Shown in pieces: positions 44,364 through 56,389 of a stretch of DNA of 64,000 nt. The first letter of the stretch is position 1. Every line of letters begins with the position of its first letter. Made by a program: the position numbers and the translations under genes. The notes under the pieces were generated by a model. The model searched no databases and was not told where the DNA came from. It was given only the letters and a program-made list of their open reading frames with translations. Source of the DNA: JBBROS01 sp963792675 (GTDB taxonomy: Bacteria; Pseudomonadota; Alphaproteobacteria; Acetobacterales; Acetobacteraceae); the NCBI GenBank assembly GCA_963792675.1, contig CAWBWT010000002.1, positions 2,046,001 to 2,110,000 of the forward strand, read 5' to 3'.

Positions 44364-44876
44364 TCAGATCTGGCGGGTGAGGCGGAACCAGAACAGGACG
44401 GCGGCGTCGACCGGCACGGCCGGGACCTCGCGCAGCCGCCACCACCAGCGGCGCAGCAGCCGGCTGGAGGCCGGCCCGACCGGGGGCGGGCTGCGGTGGG
44501 CGTCGAGCCCGGCGAGGCCGAGCAGCAGCACGCAGCGCGGCATGTGGTAGGCCGACGTGGCGGCGTAGACCGGTCCCTTGGCGCCGCGCAGCAGGCGGGC
44601 GACGGCGATGCACCGAGCGCAGCGTGTTCCGGCCGGTCGGCTCCAGGACGATGCAGCTCGGGATGGACGCCGCGCTGCACCAGCAGGTCGGCCATCACCT
44701 CGGCCTCGGGCGGCCCGTAGCCGGCCCTGGGCGCCGGTGACGACATAGATCGGCTGCGGCAGCACTCGGCGCCCGAAGCGCGCGGCGGCGCCGACGCGGT
44801 CGCGCAGCGCGCCGCTGGGCGTGCCGTCCTCGCGGACGGCGGCGCCGAAGATCACGATGTAGGGCTGGTCGAACAT
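44364..44876 (-). CDS. YdcF/SanA-like DUF218 protein (compensating frameshifts)
   Basis: The protein begins MFDQPYIVIFGAAVREDGTP and reads normally to PQPIYVVTGAQG. Between about 44730 and 44590 the expected sequence (GYGPPEAEVMADLLVQRGVH, then LEPTGRNT-like) runs through other frames. The first frame then resumes with AVARLLRGAKGPVYAATSAY and HMPRCVLLLGLAGLDA. DUF218 proteins such as YdcF and ElyC/SanA affect envelope permeability or peptidoglycan precursors. The tail has Arg-rich WWWRLREVPAVPVDAAVLFW. The indels compensate, so the ends share one frame. Confidence 0.8.
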   Translation of the reverse strand: MFDQPYIVIFGAAVREDGTPSGALRDRVGAAARFGRRVLPQPIYVVTGAQGRLRAARGRGDGRPAGAARRPSRAASSWSRPAGTRCARCIAVARLLRGAKGPVYAATSAYHMPRCVLLLGLAGLDAHRSPPPVGPASSRLLRRWWWRLREVPAVPVDAAVLFWFRLTRQI

Positions 44877-46140
44877 GCGGCGCCGGCGCCATGGGGCGGC
44901 GCGCGAGGAGGATGCGGTTGACGGCCGACAAGCGCGTCGAAGGTTTGCCGCCAGGCGCGGTCGAACGCGTCGGGCGCCGTGCCGCGGCCGGCGAGCGCGG
45001 CCGCGATGGCGCCGACGCTGCGGACGCCGTCGATCAGCCGCAGGATGGCGCTGGCGAGCGGCGGCAGCGCGACGGGCACCCGCAGCCCGTCGAACACGAA
45101 CGGCAGCGTGCCGTCCGGGCGGATGTTGCGGGCGATCTCCGGGCCGGCATCTCGCGCGCGACCGGGATGGCGGCGGGGTTCATCGGGGTCCGGCGCGCGG
45201 CGGCCGGTCGGCGGCGCGCGACGCGTAGACGACATGGGTGCTCATGTTGCCGGCGAGGTCCTCGGCCAGGGCGGCCTGCTCGATCGGGTCCGAGGCGCGG
45301 CGATGCGGGCGCGCAGCTTCGGGTCGGGCAGGAGGGCGGCCGGATCGTAGCGCATCGGCTCCATGAAGCAGGTGATGGCGAGACCGGCGTCGTGCAGCAG
45401 GGCAGCCAGACTGCGGACATCGTAGGCGCGGTCGCGCGGGATTGAGCAACAAGTCGAACAGGCCGGCGTCGCCGCCCTCGATATGGTCGCCGAAGTAGCG
45501 GTTGCGCGCGCAGCCAGGCGGTTTCCGGCAAGTGCCGCATCACCCGGCGGGCGATGTCGAGCCGCGCGGCAGCGGGTTCGTCGGTGGGGGCCAGCGCGGC
45601 GCAGCGCGTCCTGCAGCATGTAGACCCCGGTGCGGCCGTGCGGCGCATACAGCATGAGGCCCAGGCCGCCGCCCGGGGCCAGCACCGAGAGCAGCGCCCG
45701 CAAGCCCGCCGCGGGGTCGGGCAGATGGTGCAGCACGCCGCAGCAGTCGATGTAGTCGAACGGTCCCGGCGCGCTATCGGGCAGGTCGAGCAGGCTGCCC
45801 TGGCGGAACTCGATCTCGAGGCCGCGGGCCTCGGCGCGGGCGCGGGCGATCGCTTGCGCGGCGGCGGACGCGGTCGAGATGGGTGACGCGGCCCGGGCCG
45901 GCCGTCGCGCGCCATGTGCTGGGCCAGCATGATCGTGCCGTCGCCGGTGCCGCCGCCGGCGAACAGGGCGCGCAACGGGGTGGTGCGCGGCCGGGCGGCG
46001 CCGAACACCCAGTGGTCGATCTCGCGCAGGTGGCTGGGGCTGCCGATGATCAGGCGCTTGGCTTCGTCGCGCGGGTCGCGGGCGGGGTAAGGATAGGCCT
46101 CGTACTGCCCGGCCAGGATCGCGTCGGTTGCGTCGTGCAT
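44852..46140 (-). CDS. Class I SAM-dependent methyltransferase (multiple frameshifts)
   Basis: The start is ATG 46140: MHDATDAILAGQYEAYPYPA, a motif typical of this protein family. The SAM-binding loop LRALFAGGGTGDGTIMLAQH follows, then in other frames IEFRQGSLLDLPDSAPGPFD with YIDCCGVLHHLPDPAAGLRA, then LAPGGGLGLMLYAPHGRTGV. The C-terminal region (TLPFVFDGLRVPVALPPLAS) resembles a helical domain seen at the end of such enzymes. At least seven frame changes occur over 1.3 kb, and the exact 3' end near 44852-44930 is uncertain. Substrate unknown. Confidence 0.78.
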
Positions 46141-46162
46141 GCGGCTGGCATATCCCGCCGCC

Positions 46163-46733
46163 ATGCCAGTCGCCAAATTGCCCGGTGCGCGAGGATATTT
46201 CGGCCTCGGCGCCGAGGGCGTGTCGAAGTCGGCCAACATGGGCGCGCTGCTGCGGACCGGGCATGCCTTCGGCGCGGCATTCTGCTTCACGGTCGGCGCC
46301 GGGTGGGATGCGCGGGCGCAGCGCGGCGCGGACACCGCGGACACGCCGGCGCATGTGCCGTTGTGGCGCTTCGGCTCGGTAACGGGACGTCGTGCTGCCG
46401 CGCGGATGCGCGCTGGTCGGCATCGAGCTGCTGGAGGATGCGGTCGAGCTGCCGTCGTTCCGGCATCCGTTGAACGCCGCCTACGTGCTCGGGCCGGAGC
46501 GCTCCGGACTGTCGGAGGCGATGCGGGCGCGGTGCCGGCACATCGTGCGGATCCCGACCCGGTTCGCGCTGAACCTGGCGGTCGCGGGGGCGATCGTGCT
46601 GTACGACCGGCTGCTGCAGCACGGGCGGTTCGCGGAGCGGCCGGTCGCGAGCGGCGGCCCGGCGGAGCCGCTGCCGGCGGCGCCGGACATGGCGACCCGG
46701 TGTTCCGGCGCCACATGCCGGACTGGCAAGTAA
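46163..46733 (+). CDS. TrmH/SpoU-family RNA 2'-O-methyltransferase (frameshifted)
   Basis: It begins MPVAKLPGARGYFGLGAEGV, then SKSANMGALLRTGHAFGAAF, a SpoU N-terminal motif. After about 46385 the next frame continues LPRGCALVGIELLEDAVELP, then YVLGPERSGLSEAMRARC and IPTRFALNLAVAGAIVLYDR, the knotted SAM-binding motifs 2 and 3. The composite is about 190 residues. It is a SPOUT-class methyltransferase acting on tRNA or rRNA; the nucleotide modified cannot be told. It is divergent from the SAM methyltransferase with only 22 bp between starts. Confidence 0.85.
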
Positions 46734-46779
46734 GTGAGCCTTGTCCTTACGACGGGCGCGGACCGTATCTGCTGCCGGC

Positions 46780-47343
46780 ATGCGACTGCTCCTTTCCGTT
46801 GTTGTCGGCCCCATTGTGATCGGCGCCGTTCTTGCCTCGCGCCGTGCCTCGCTCAGAACCGGGCCAATCCTCGCCCGCCCGCAGCCGCCGCCCGCTCGGC
46901 CGCAGCCGCGCCGCAGTCGATCGGCAAGTTCGACGATTGGCAGGCGGCGACGCATGTCGAGGCGCGGGCAGACGGTCTGCTACGCCTTCACGCGGGCGCA
47001 AGTCGTCGGCGCCGGCGCTGCCGGGGCGGGGCGACGTGGTGCTGACGGTGACGCAGCGGCCGAGCGGGCGGGATGCGGTGGCGATCAGCGCCGGGTTCGC
47101 CTACCCGCCGAGGGCGGAGGTGACGGTGGACGTCGAACGGCAGCGAGCTGGCGTTCTACACGAGCGGCCGGTCGGCCTTCGCGCGCGACGGCCAGCGCGG
47201 TGACGGCGGCGTTCGACAAGGGCCGGACGGCGGTGGCGAAGTCGCCGGCGCCGCACAACGCGACGGTGGTCGGACACTTTCAGCCTGCGCGGCTTCTGCC
47301 GCGCGCCTATGCCGCGATCAACAAGGCCTGTCCGGCCAAATGA
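46780..47343 (+). CDS. Invasion-associated locus B (IalB)-like protein (multiple frameshifts)
   Basis: A signal-peptide-like start (MRLLLSVVVGPIVIGAVLA) is followed by pieces spread over three frames. These are QSIGKFDDWQAATHVEA, QTVCYAFTRAQ, VVLTVTQRPSGRDAVAISAG with FAYPPRAEVTVDV, FYTSGRSAFARD, and finally AVTAAFDKGRTAVAKSPAPH with AYAAINKACPAK at 47343. In this order they make a normal periplasmic IalB-domain protein of about 185 residues. At least five one-base indels are needed. The function of IalB proteins outside Bartonella is unclear. Confidence 0.78.
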   Translation: MRLLLSVVVGPIVIGAVLASRRASLRTGPILARPQPPPARPQPRRSRSASSTIGRRRRMSRRGQTVCYAFTRAQVVGAGAAGAGRRGADGDAAAERAGCGGDQRRVRLPAEGGGDGGRRTAASWRSTRAAGRPSRATASAVTAAFDKGRTAVAKSPAPHNATVVGHFQPARLLPRAYAAINKACPAK

Positions 47344-48509
47344 ACGCGTCCTGCTGACCGAGGCGGAGCGGGAGCGGGTGCTGGCGAAGTCGGCGCTGTT
47401 CAACCCGCCGCCGGTGCAGCTGCCGGATGGGCGGCGCGAGCTGGTGGGGCTGACGCGCGAGGAGCTGGCGCGGAGCTGGCGGCGATCGGCGAGAAGCCGT
47501 TCCGCGCCAAGCAGCTCTGGCACTGGATCTATCACCAGGGCGTCACCGATTTCGCCCGCATGTCCAGCGATCGCCCGGCCGCTGCAGGCGAAGCTGGCGG
47601 AGCGGTTCGTGGTCGGGCGGCCGGACGTCGCCACGATGCAGACCTCGACCGACGAGACGCGCAAATGGCTGTTCCGGTTTCGCGACGGGCAGGAGGCCGA
47701 GACCGTCTATATCCCGGACCGCACCGAGGATCGCGGCGCCGTGTGCATCAGCAGCCAGGTCGGCTGCACGCTGTCCTGCCGGTTCTGCCATACCGGCACG
47801 CAGCGGCTGGTGCGCAACCTGGGCGCGGCCGAGATCGTCGGCCAGTTCATGGCGGCGCGCGACGCTTATGGCGAGTGGCCGAGCCCGCAAGGCGAGACGC
47901 CGCGGCTGCTGAGCACCATCGTGCTGATGGGCATGGGCGAGCCGCTTTATAACTACGAGAACGTGGCGAAGGCGATGCGGATCGTGATGGACGGCGAGGG
48001 GATCGGGCTGTCGCGGCGGCGCATCACGCTTGAGCACGTCGGGCGTGGTGCCGATGATGGACCGCTGCGGCGCGGAGCTGGGGGTGAACCTGGCCGTCAG
48101 CCTGCATGCCGTTACCGACGAGCTGCGGGACGAGATCGTGCCGCTGAACCGGAAGTACCCGATCGCCGAGCTGATCGCGGCGTGCCGGCGCTATCCCGGC
48201 GCCAGCAATGCGCGGCGGATCACCTTCGAATACGTGATGCTGCGCGGCGTCAACGACAGCGAGGCGGAGGCGCGGGAGCTGGTGCGGCTGATCGCGGGCA
48301 TCCCGGCCAAGGTGAACCTGATCCCGTTCAACCCGTGGCCCGGCAGCGCCTATCGAGCCGAGCACGCGGCGAGCAGTTGGCGCGGTTTGCCGCGGATCGT
48401 CTCGGATGCCGGGTTCGCGAGCCCGATCCGGACGCCGCGCGGGCAGGACATCTTGGCCGCTTGCGGGCAGCTGAAAACCGAAAGCACCAAGGCCCGTTCG
48501 CCGGCCTGA
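47340..48509 (+). CDS. rlmN: Dual-specificity 23S rRNA/tRNA methyltransferase RlmN (multiple frameshifts)
   Basis: This radical SAM enzyme methylates C2 of A2503 in 23S rRNA and A37 in tRNAs. The cluster motif is in VGCTLSCRFCHTGTQ, preceded by KWLFRFRDGQEAETVYIPD and followed by IVLMGMGEPLYNYENVAKAM. The frame then shifts near 48042 to GVNLAVSLHAVTDELRDEIV, with PAKVNLIPFNPWPG, ending at RTPRGQDILAACGQL where the second catalytic Cys sits. Other shifts occur near 47350, 47480, 47560 and 48365. All catalytic elements survive across the frames, so sequence error is likely. Confidence 0.9.
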
Positions 48510-48546
48510 CCCTGGTGCGGGCCGTGCTGGTCCCCATCTCGATTAC

Positions 48547-48690
48547 ATGGAAGACGACGCCAAGACCGAAGATCCCGCCATCGTGCCGGCCGTGAAGCCG
48601 GAGCTGCCGAAAGAGGTGGGTGGCCCGACCGGACCGGAACCCACGCGCTTCGGCGATTGGGAACAGAAGGGTCGCTGCACCGACTTCTGA
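48547..48690 (+). CDS. Succinate dehydrogenase assembly factor 4-like protein (DUF1674)
   Basis: This is a 47-residue intact frame whose C-terminus reads KEVGGPTGPEPTRFGDWEQK followed by GRCTDF. That is the hallmark of the DUF1674/SdhAF4 family, which binds flavinylated SdhA and protects it during complex II assembly. The N-terminus MEDDAKTEDPAIVPAVKPEL is the usual variable acidic part. It lies 37 nt after rlmN on the same strand. Small size makes it easy to miss. Confidence 0.9.
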   Translation: MEDDAKTEDPAIVPAVKPELPKEVGGPTGPEPTRFGDWEQKGRCTDF

Positions 48691-48710
48691 CGGCAGGTGT
48701 GACCCGCCGG

Positions 48711-49835
48711 CTACCGGGTGCGGGCGCCTGCTGCGTTGTTGGCGGCGAAGCCGCGGCGGTCGGGCGCGCGGTCCAGCGAGCGTCCGCGCACGGCGTCGCG
48801 AAGCCGGTTCACGATCGGATCCACCGCCAGCATCAGCCCGTATGACAAAGCGAGGGCGAGCGCGACGCCTGCAAGCATGGCCGGGTAGCTGTAGCCGGCC
48901 GTCAGCGAGAGGACGATCACCACAGCGTTCTCGTGATGGATGTAGACGGGGTAGGATAGGTCGCCGCAGCGCTGGTCTCGCGGGCGCGGCGTCGTCGCGG
49001 TCAGGGCCAGAACCGTCATGAGCGCCAGCAAGGCAGCAAGGATGATGGCTTGGGCAAGCACCGCACGGTCGTACCCGGCCTTGGTCGCCATCGGGATCAG
49101 CAGCAAGTGCAGCGCCATCCCGGCGCAGCAGAGCAGCAGCGGGAGCGCGCGGCGGACCTGCGGGGCGTCGCCGGCGTTGGCGCGGTAGTCGTAGAGGCAG
49201 GCGCCGAACAGGAAGAAGAAGGCGTAGCCGAACTTGTAGTGGACGAGGCAGGTCAGCAGCCCGAGCACCACCAACGCCGCCGGCGCGGCCCGGCGCAGCA
49301 GCCCGGGGGCGGGGAGCAGCAAGGCCAGAAACACCGCGCCGTAGAAGATCATCTCGATGCGGACGGCCCAGATGATCGAGATGAAGTCGAACCCCATCAG
49401 CCGATTGGCACCGGGCAGGAAGCCGACGACATTGCCCAGGACCGTGCGGAGGTCGAAGGCTTGCCCGGGCGGCAGCGACGGGAACTCGCGGTCGGACAGC
49501 CTCAGCGTTCCGGCGTGATCGAATAACGCGTCGATGGCCATCGCCAGGGCGAGCGCCACCAGGAAATGCGGCACGATGCGCAGCAGGCGGTTGGTCATGA
49601 ACGGGACCGGCTTGCCCACGTAGACGAGGCACGCCGCTTCGGTGATGACGAACCCGCTCAGGGCAAAGAAGACAAGGACGGCGAGGCTGCCGAACTCGAA
49701 CGGCAGCACCGCGTGGTACAAGCCGCCGATCGGCGCCATGTTGGCGACGACGTGCTGGACCACCACGAGACCTGCAAGGAACAGCCGGAAGGTGCCGAGC
49801 GGGTGGTAGCGGAATGATCTGGCCGCGCTCGCCAT
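48711..49835 (-). CDS. Acyltransferase family 3 membrane protein
   Basis: This 374-residue protein has about ten membrane helices. It starts MASAARSFRYHPLGTFRLFL, then AGLVVVQHVVANMAPIGGLY with an early His, FFALSGFVITEAACLVYVG and TNRLLRIVPHFLVALALAMA. The C-terminal DLSYPVYIHHENAVVIVLSL is typical of OafA/NodX-like O-acyltransferases that acetylate or succinylate cell-surface polysaccharides. It follows gcvP at 98 bp on the same strand but is separated by a strong hairpin. Its target may be an exopolysaccharide, in line with the sugar transferase at 41667-43079. Confidence 0.88.
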   Translation of the reverse strand: MASAARSFRYHPLGTFRLFLAGLVVVQHVVANMAPIGGLYHAVLPFEFGSLAVLVFFALSGFVITEAACLVYVGKPVPFMTNRLLRIVPHFLVALALAMAIDALFDHAGTLRLSDREFPSLPPGQAFDLRTVLGNVVGFLPGANRLMGFDFISIIWAVRIEMIFYGAVFLALLLPAPGLLRRAAPAALVVLGLLTCLVHYKFGYAFFFLFGACLYDYRANAGDAPQVRRALPLLLCCAGMALHLLLIPMATKAGYDRAVLAQAIILAALLALMTVLALTATTPRPRDQRCGDLSYPVYIHHENAVVIVLSLTAGYSYPAMLAGVALALALSYGLMLAVDPIVNRLRDAVRGRSLDRAPDRRGFAANNAAGARTR

Positions 49836-49889
49836 GTCCACGTCTCGCAATCCACCGGTGACCGGCGTTACTAGTGGAGCGGGGCCGCC

Positions 49890-49919
49890 GCCGCCATGGA
49901 TCGAACTGCCCATGGCGGC
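49890..49919 (-). terminator. Hairpin between gcvP and the acyltransferase gene
   Basis: GCCGCCATGG (49890-49899) and CCATGGCGGC (49910-49919) form a perfect 10-bp stem with a 10-nt loop, 15 nt past the gcvP stop. There is no T run, so it could be a Rho-assisted terminator or an mRNA stabiliser closing the glycine-cleavage operon. Confidence 0.5.
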
Positions 49920-49933
49920 CGCTGGAGCGGCGG

Positions 49934-52813
<2,880 letters not shown>

Positions 52814-52817
<4 letters not shown>

Positions 52818-53188
52818 AGCGTTTCCACCAGCTCGTCGTAATCCGACTGGTCCAGCAGCTCCTCGAACGCGTCGGGGTCGGCCAGCGTCATTCGGTAGAA
52901 CCAGGCGCCTTCCAGCGGTTCGGAGTTCACCAGCGCTGGATCGTCGACGACGGCGGTGTTGACCTCGGTGATGGTGCCGGTGAGCGGGGCATACACGTCG
53001 CTGGCCGCCTTGACCGACTCGACCACCGCGCAGGCCTCGCCCTCCGTCACCTCGCGGCCGGGCTCCGGCAGCTCGATGAACACCACGTCGCCGAGCGCCT
53101 GCTGCGCGTGGTCGGTGATGCCGACGGTCGCCACGTCGCCGTCGAGGCGGACCCATTCGTGGTTCTTGGTGAAGCGGAGTTCGGACAC
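52814..53188 (-). CDS. gcvH: Glycine cleavage system H protein
   Basis: This 124-residue lipoyl carrier shuttles the aminomethyl intermediate between P and T proteins. The sequence starts MSELRFTKNHEWVRLDGDVA, has VGITDHAQQALGDVVFIELP, and the lipoyl-lysine is Lys60 in CAVVESVKAASDVYAPLTG. It ends DQSDYDELVETL. It lies 12 nt after gcvT and overlaps gcvP by an ATGA. Confidence 0.97.
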
Positions 53189-53200
53189 AGCGGGCGCTCC

Positions 53201-54340
53201 TCAGGCTTTGACGTAGCGGTGGGGGACGAACGGCAGCGGGCTGACGCTGGCCGGCAGCGTCTTGCCGCGCACCATCAGCAGCAGCGGCCCGGCGGCGACG
53301 TCGCGGCGGACGTAGCCCATGGCGACCGGCGCCCCGAGCGTGGGCGAGAACGTTCCTGAGGTCACGGTGCCGGCCGCGGTGCCGTCCGCCGCCAGGATCT
53401 GGGTGTCGGCGCGGGCGGGGGCGCGGCCTTCGGGGCGGATGCCGACGCGGTGGCGGGCGGCGCCGTGCTCGAGCTGGTCCAGGATCGGCCCGGCGCCGGG
53501 AAAGTTGGCCTCGGCGCGGCGGCGCTTGCCGATCGTCCAGGCGAGCCCGGCCTCGACCGGCGTGGTCAGCTCGTCGATGTCGTGGCCGTAGAGGCACAGC
53601 CCGGCCTCGAGCCGCAGGCTGTCGCGGGCGCCGAGGCCGGCCGGCAGCACGTCCGGCTGCGCGAGCAGCAGGGAAGCGAGCTCCTCCGCGCGCTCCTCGG
53701 CAACCGAGATCTCAAACCCGTCCTCGCCGGTGTAGCCGGACCGGCTGATCCAGACCGGGATGCCGTTGATGTCCGCATCGGCGGCGCCCATGAACGGCAG
53801 CGCCGTGGCGGCCGGGCAGAGCGGCGCCATGATCGAAGCCGCCGCGGGTCCCTGCAGCGCCAGCAAGGCGCGGCGCGGGTGCTGCATCAGCTCGATGTCA
53901 GGCAGGTGCTCCGCCAGAATGTGGGCGTCGGTCTCCTTGCGGCTGGCGTTGGCGACGATGACCAGCCGGTCGCCGTAATTGGCCACCATGAGGTCGTCGA
54001 AAATGCCGCCAGCCTCGTTCAGCAGCAGCGTGTAACGCTGCCGCCCCGGCTTGAGCGCCTGGATGTCGCCGGGCACGAGACGCTCCAGCGCCGCCGCGGC
54101 GCCGTCGCCGTGCAGGCTCAGCTGGCCCATGTGGCTGACGTCGAACAGGCTGGCCTTGGTGCGGGTATGAGTGTGCTCGGCGAGCACGCCGGGACCATAT
54201 TGGACGGGCATTTCATAGCCGGCGAACGGCACCATGCGGGCGCCCAGCCGTCGATGCAGGGCATCAAGCGGAACTTGGTGCAAGGCGTCGGGCACCTCGG
54301 GCTCGATGTTGAGCACCGGTTCTTCGTTCTGGTCGGACAC
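53201..54340 (-). CDS. gcvT: Aminomethyltransferase, glycine cleavage system T protein
   Basis: This 379-residue folate-dependent enzyme releases ammonia and makes methylenetetrahydrofolate. Motifs are ARMVPFAGYEMPVQYGPGVL, LFDVSHMGQLSLHGDGAAA, ISRSGYTGEDGFEISVAEE and GLGARDSLRLEAGLCLYGHD. The first 20 or so residues (MSDQNEEPVLNIEPEVPDAL) are a poorly conserved extension. It heads the gcvT-gcvH-gcvP operon and is preceded by a tandem glycine riboswitch, which should switch the operon on when glycine is abundant. Confidence 0.96.
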   Translation of the reverse strand: MSDQNEEPVLNIEPEVPDALHQVPLDALHRRLGARMVPFAGYEMPVQYGPGVLAEHTHTRTKASLFDVSHMGQLSLHGDGAAAALERLVPGDIQALKPGRQRYTLLLNEAGGIFDDLMVANYGDRLVIVANASRKETDAHILAEHLPDIELMQHPRRALLALQGPAAASIMAPLCPAATALPFMGAADADINGIPVWISRSGYTGEDGFEISVAEERAEELASLLLAQPDVLPAGLGARDSLRLEAGLCLYGHDIDELTTPVEAGLAWTIGKRRRAEANFPGAGPILDQLEHGAARHRVGIRPEGRAPARADTQILAADGTAAGTVTSGTFSPTLGAPVAMGYVRRDVAAGPLLLMVRGKTLPASVSPLPFVPHRYVKA

Positions 54341-54408
54341 ACGCCGCTCCCGTTTTCGTTCCCAACGGGAACGTGGGTCGCCGACTGACGGTTTGCCAAT
54401 CGGAGCGA

Positions 54409-54616
54409 CCCCCCTCTGTCCGGGAACCTGAGAGATTCGGACCCGGGTGTCCCGGCGCCCTTACTCCGTCGGTGCGGGCGGCAGCGTGCCGCCCGGCTTT
54501 CCAGAGGTCCAATCCCCTGCCGCGGTCCTGGTGCCTGAGCGTTTCCGGGGGCCGGTTGCGCCTTCGGCGGCTGCTGGCGGGCCATATGACCGCTGCAGCG
54601 ACTCTCCCGCGGGGGA
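54409..54616 (-). promoter_or_regulatory. Tandem glycine riboswitch upstream of gcvT
   Basis: On the minus strand the leader contains two aptamer-like halves. The first runs from GGGAGAG with GCCGAAGGCGCAA, CGCTCAGGCACCAGGACCGC and ACCTCTGG. The second has ACCGACGGAGTAAG, AATCTCTCAGGTTCCCGGAC and ACAGAGGGG. These conserved blocks, in this order and twice, are diagnostic of the gcvT glycine riboswitch. It ends 68 nt before gcvT and most likely activates the operon on glycine binding. Confidence 0.93.
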
Positions 54617-54724
54617 AGGTTTAGACAGGAGCACCATGCCCGACAAATGCCGGTCAGGCAACGTCCAAGCGGGATGCCGCATGGTTTGCTTGACCCCGAC
54701 CGGGTTTGTTCGGCATCGGAGACG

Positions 54725-55720
54725 GATGGCGCACGACCACGATCATTCCCAGCACGACGAACTTCTGGCGGCACGCACGGCGACGGCCACGGGCACGGGC
54801 AGGACCACGGGCACGACCATGGGCACGGGCACGGGCACGCGCACGCCGTGCCCGACTCGGGCGTGGCGTTCGCGGTCGGCTCGGGGGTGAATGCCGGGTT
54901 CGTGGTGCTGCAGGTGGTGTTCGGGCTGCTCGCCGGGTCGGTGGCGCTGCTGGCCGACGCGCTGCACAATCTGGGCGACGTGCTCGGCCTGCTGCTGGCC
55001 TGGGGCGCGGCCGGCATGGGGCGCTGGCGCCCGACCGGCCGCCACACCTACGGCTTCGGCCGCAGCAGCATCCTGGCGGCGCTGATCAACGCCGCCGTGC
55101 TGCTGATCGGTTGCGGCGCCATCGCGGTCGAGGGCATCCGCCGCTTCGGCGACCCGGCGCCGGTCGCCGGCGCCACCGTGATGTGGGTGGCGGCCGCCGG
55201 CATCCTGGTCAATGGCGGCACCGCGCTGCTGTTCATGCGCGGCCGGTCCGACGACCTCAACGTTCGCGCCGCCTTCCTGCATCTGGCGTCCGACGCGCTG
55301 GTGTCGCTGGGCGTGGTGCTGTCGGGGGCGCTGATCCTGCTGACCGGTTGGCATTGGGTCGACCCGGTCACGAGCCTGCTGATCGCCGCGACCATTGCCT
55401 GGGGCACGTGGGGCGTGATGCGGCAAAGCGTCGAGTTGGCGATGGATGCGGTGCCGCGCGGCATCGACCGGCCGGCGGTCGAGGCGGCGCTGGTCGCGCT
55501 GCCTGGCGTGTCAGAGGTGCACGACCTGCATATCTGGGGGCTGAGCACGACCGAGTCGGCGCTGACGGCGCACCTCGTCAGCGAGGCGCCCGGGGCGGAC
55601 CTGGTCGAGGCGGCCTGCATCATGCTCCGGGAGCGCTTCCGCATCGGCCACGCGACGGTTCAGGTGGAGCACGCCGGTTTGGCCGCTCGCTGCCGGTTGC
55701 GCCCGGCCGAGGTGGTCTAA
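54725..55720 (+). CDS. Cation diffusion facilitator (Zn/Co/Cd efflux, CzcD-like; N-terminal frameshift)
   Basis: The most likely start is ATG 54725 (MAHDHDHSQHDELLA), after which the frame shifts by about 54775 into GDGHGHGQDHGHDHGHGHGH. The His-rich loop precedes six membrane helices. GSVALLADALHNLGDVLGLL carries the metal-site His and Asp residues of helix 2, HLASDALVSLGVVLSGALIL those of helix 5, and the cytoplasmic domain has VSEVHDLHIWGLSTTESALT. CDF proteins export divalent metals in exchange for protons. It is divergent from the glycine riboswitch/gcvT leader. Confidence 0.9.
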   Translation, partial: DGARPRSFPARRTSGGTHGDGHGHGQDHGHDHGHGHGHAHAVPDSGVAFAVGSGVNAGFVVLQVVFGLLAGSVALLADALHNLGDVLGLLLAWGAAGMGRWRPTGRHTYGFGRSSILAALINAAVLLIGCGAIAVEGIRRFGDPAPVAGATVMWVAAAGILVNGGTALLFMRGRSDDLNVRAAFLHLASDALVSLGVVLSGALILLTGWHWVDPVTSLLIAATIAWGTWGVMRQSVELAMDAVPRGIDRPAVEAALVALPGVSEVHDLHIWGLSTTESALTAHLVSEAPGADLVEAACIMLRERFRIGHATVQVEHAGLAARCRLRPAEVV

Positions 55721-55739
55721 CTCCCGGCAGGCACTTCGC

Positions 55740-56281
55740 TCAGCGCCGCGCCCGGCTGCGGTTGACCTCGAGTTCGGCCGGGGTCAACTGGAAACCGACC
55801 GAAACGCGGTAGGCCGCCGCCGTCTTCTCCGGCGTCACCGGCAGGCGCAGCTCGACCTGGTCGCCGGCCAGACGGAGCCGGTCGGTGTTGGCGGGGAACT
55901 CCGCATGCAGCGTGTAGACCCGCTTGTCGATAATCTGCTCGCCCTCGCTGACGGCGACGAAATAGGACACGTCGGCGGTCCGGCCGGGCGCCGCCGGGCC
56001 ACGGATCAGCTCGATGCCCGACCGAGAAGGTGGCCACCGTCGTCGTCGAGCCGTCGCGGGCGCAGGAGCCCGTCGAGTCCGGTGATGCGGCCCTCGAGCA
56101 CGCTGTCGGTCATGTCGCGTCCGTTGCCGCGGAAGCGATGCAGGTCACCGAAATCGCGCGGGATGCTCGGAACCGGGCAGGGCGGTGCGAACTGCTCGCT
56201 GCTGTTGCCGCCGCAGCCCGGCAACAGGAGCAGCGCCCCGCTCGCGAGCGGGAGGACGAAGCGGGGTAGTCTGGACGCCAT
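55740..56281 (-). CDS. Putative lipoprotein of unknown function (frameshifted)
   Basis: It begins MASRLPRFVLPLASGALLLL then PGCGGNSSEQF, a lipoprotein signal with acceptor Cys in LLPGC. After SVLEGRITGLDG the frame shifts near 56060. The rest reads STTTVATFSVGIELIRGP and, after another shift near 56020, VSYFVAVSEGEQIIDKRVYT, ending SVGFQLTPAELEVNRSRARR. The composite is about 180 residues, rich in beta strands. I do not recognise a named family. It is convergent with the CDF gene. Confidence 0.65.
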
Positions 56282-56389
56282 GACGATCTCCGGAGCGGCG
56301 GGGTGGCGCGACAACCGGGGTCGGCCTATGTGGTGCTGAGCAATGCGACAGTCGCGCGCATGGTGCGCGCCGGGAACGGGCCGGACAAG

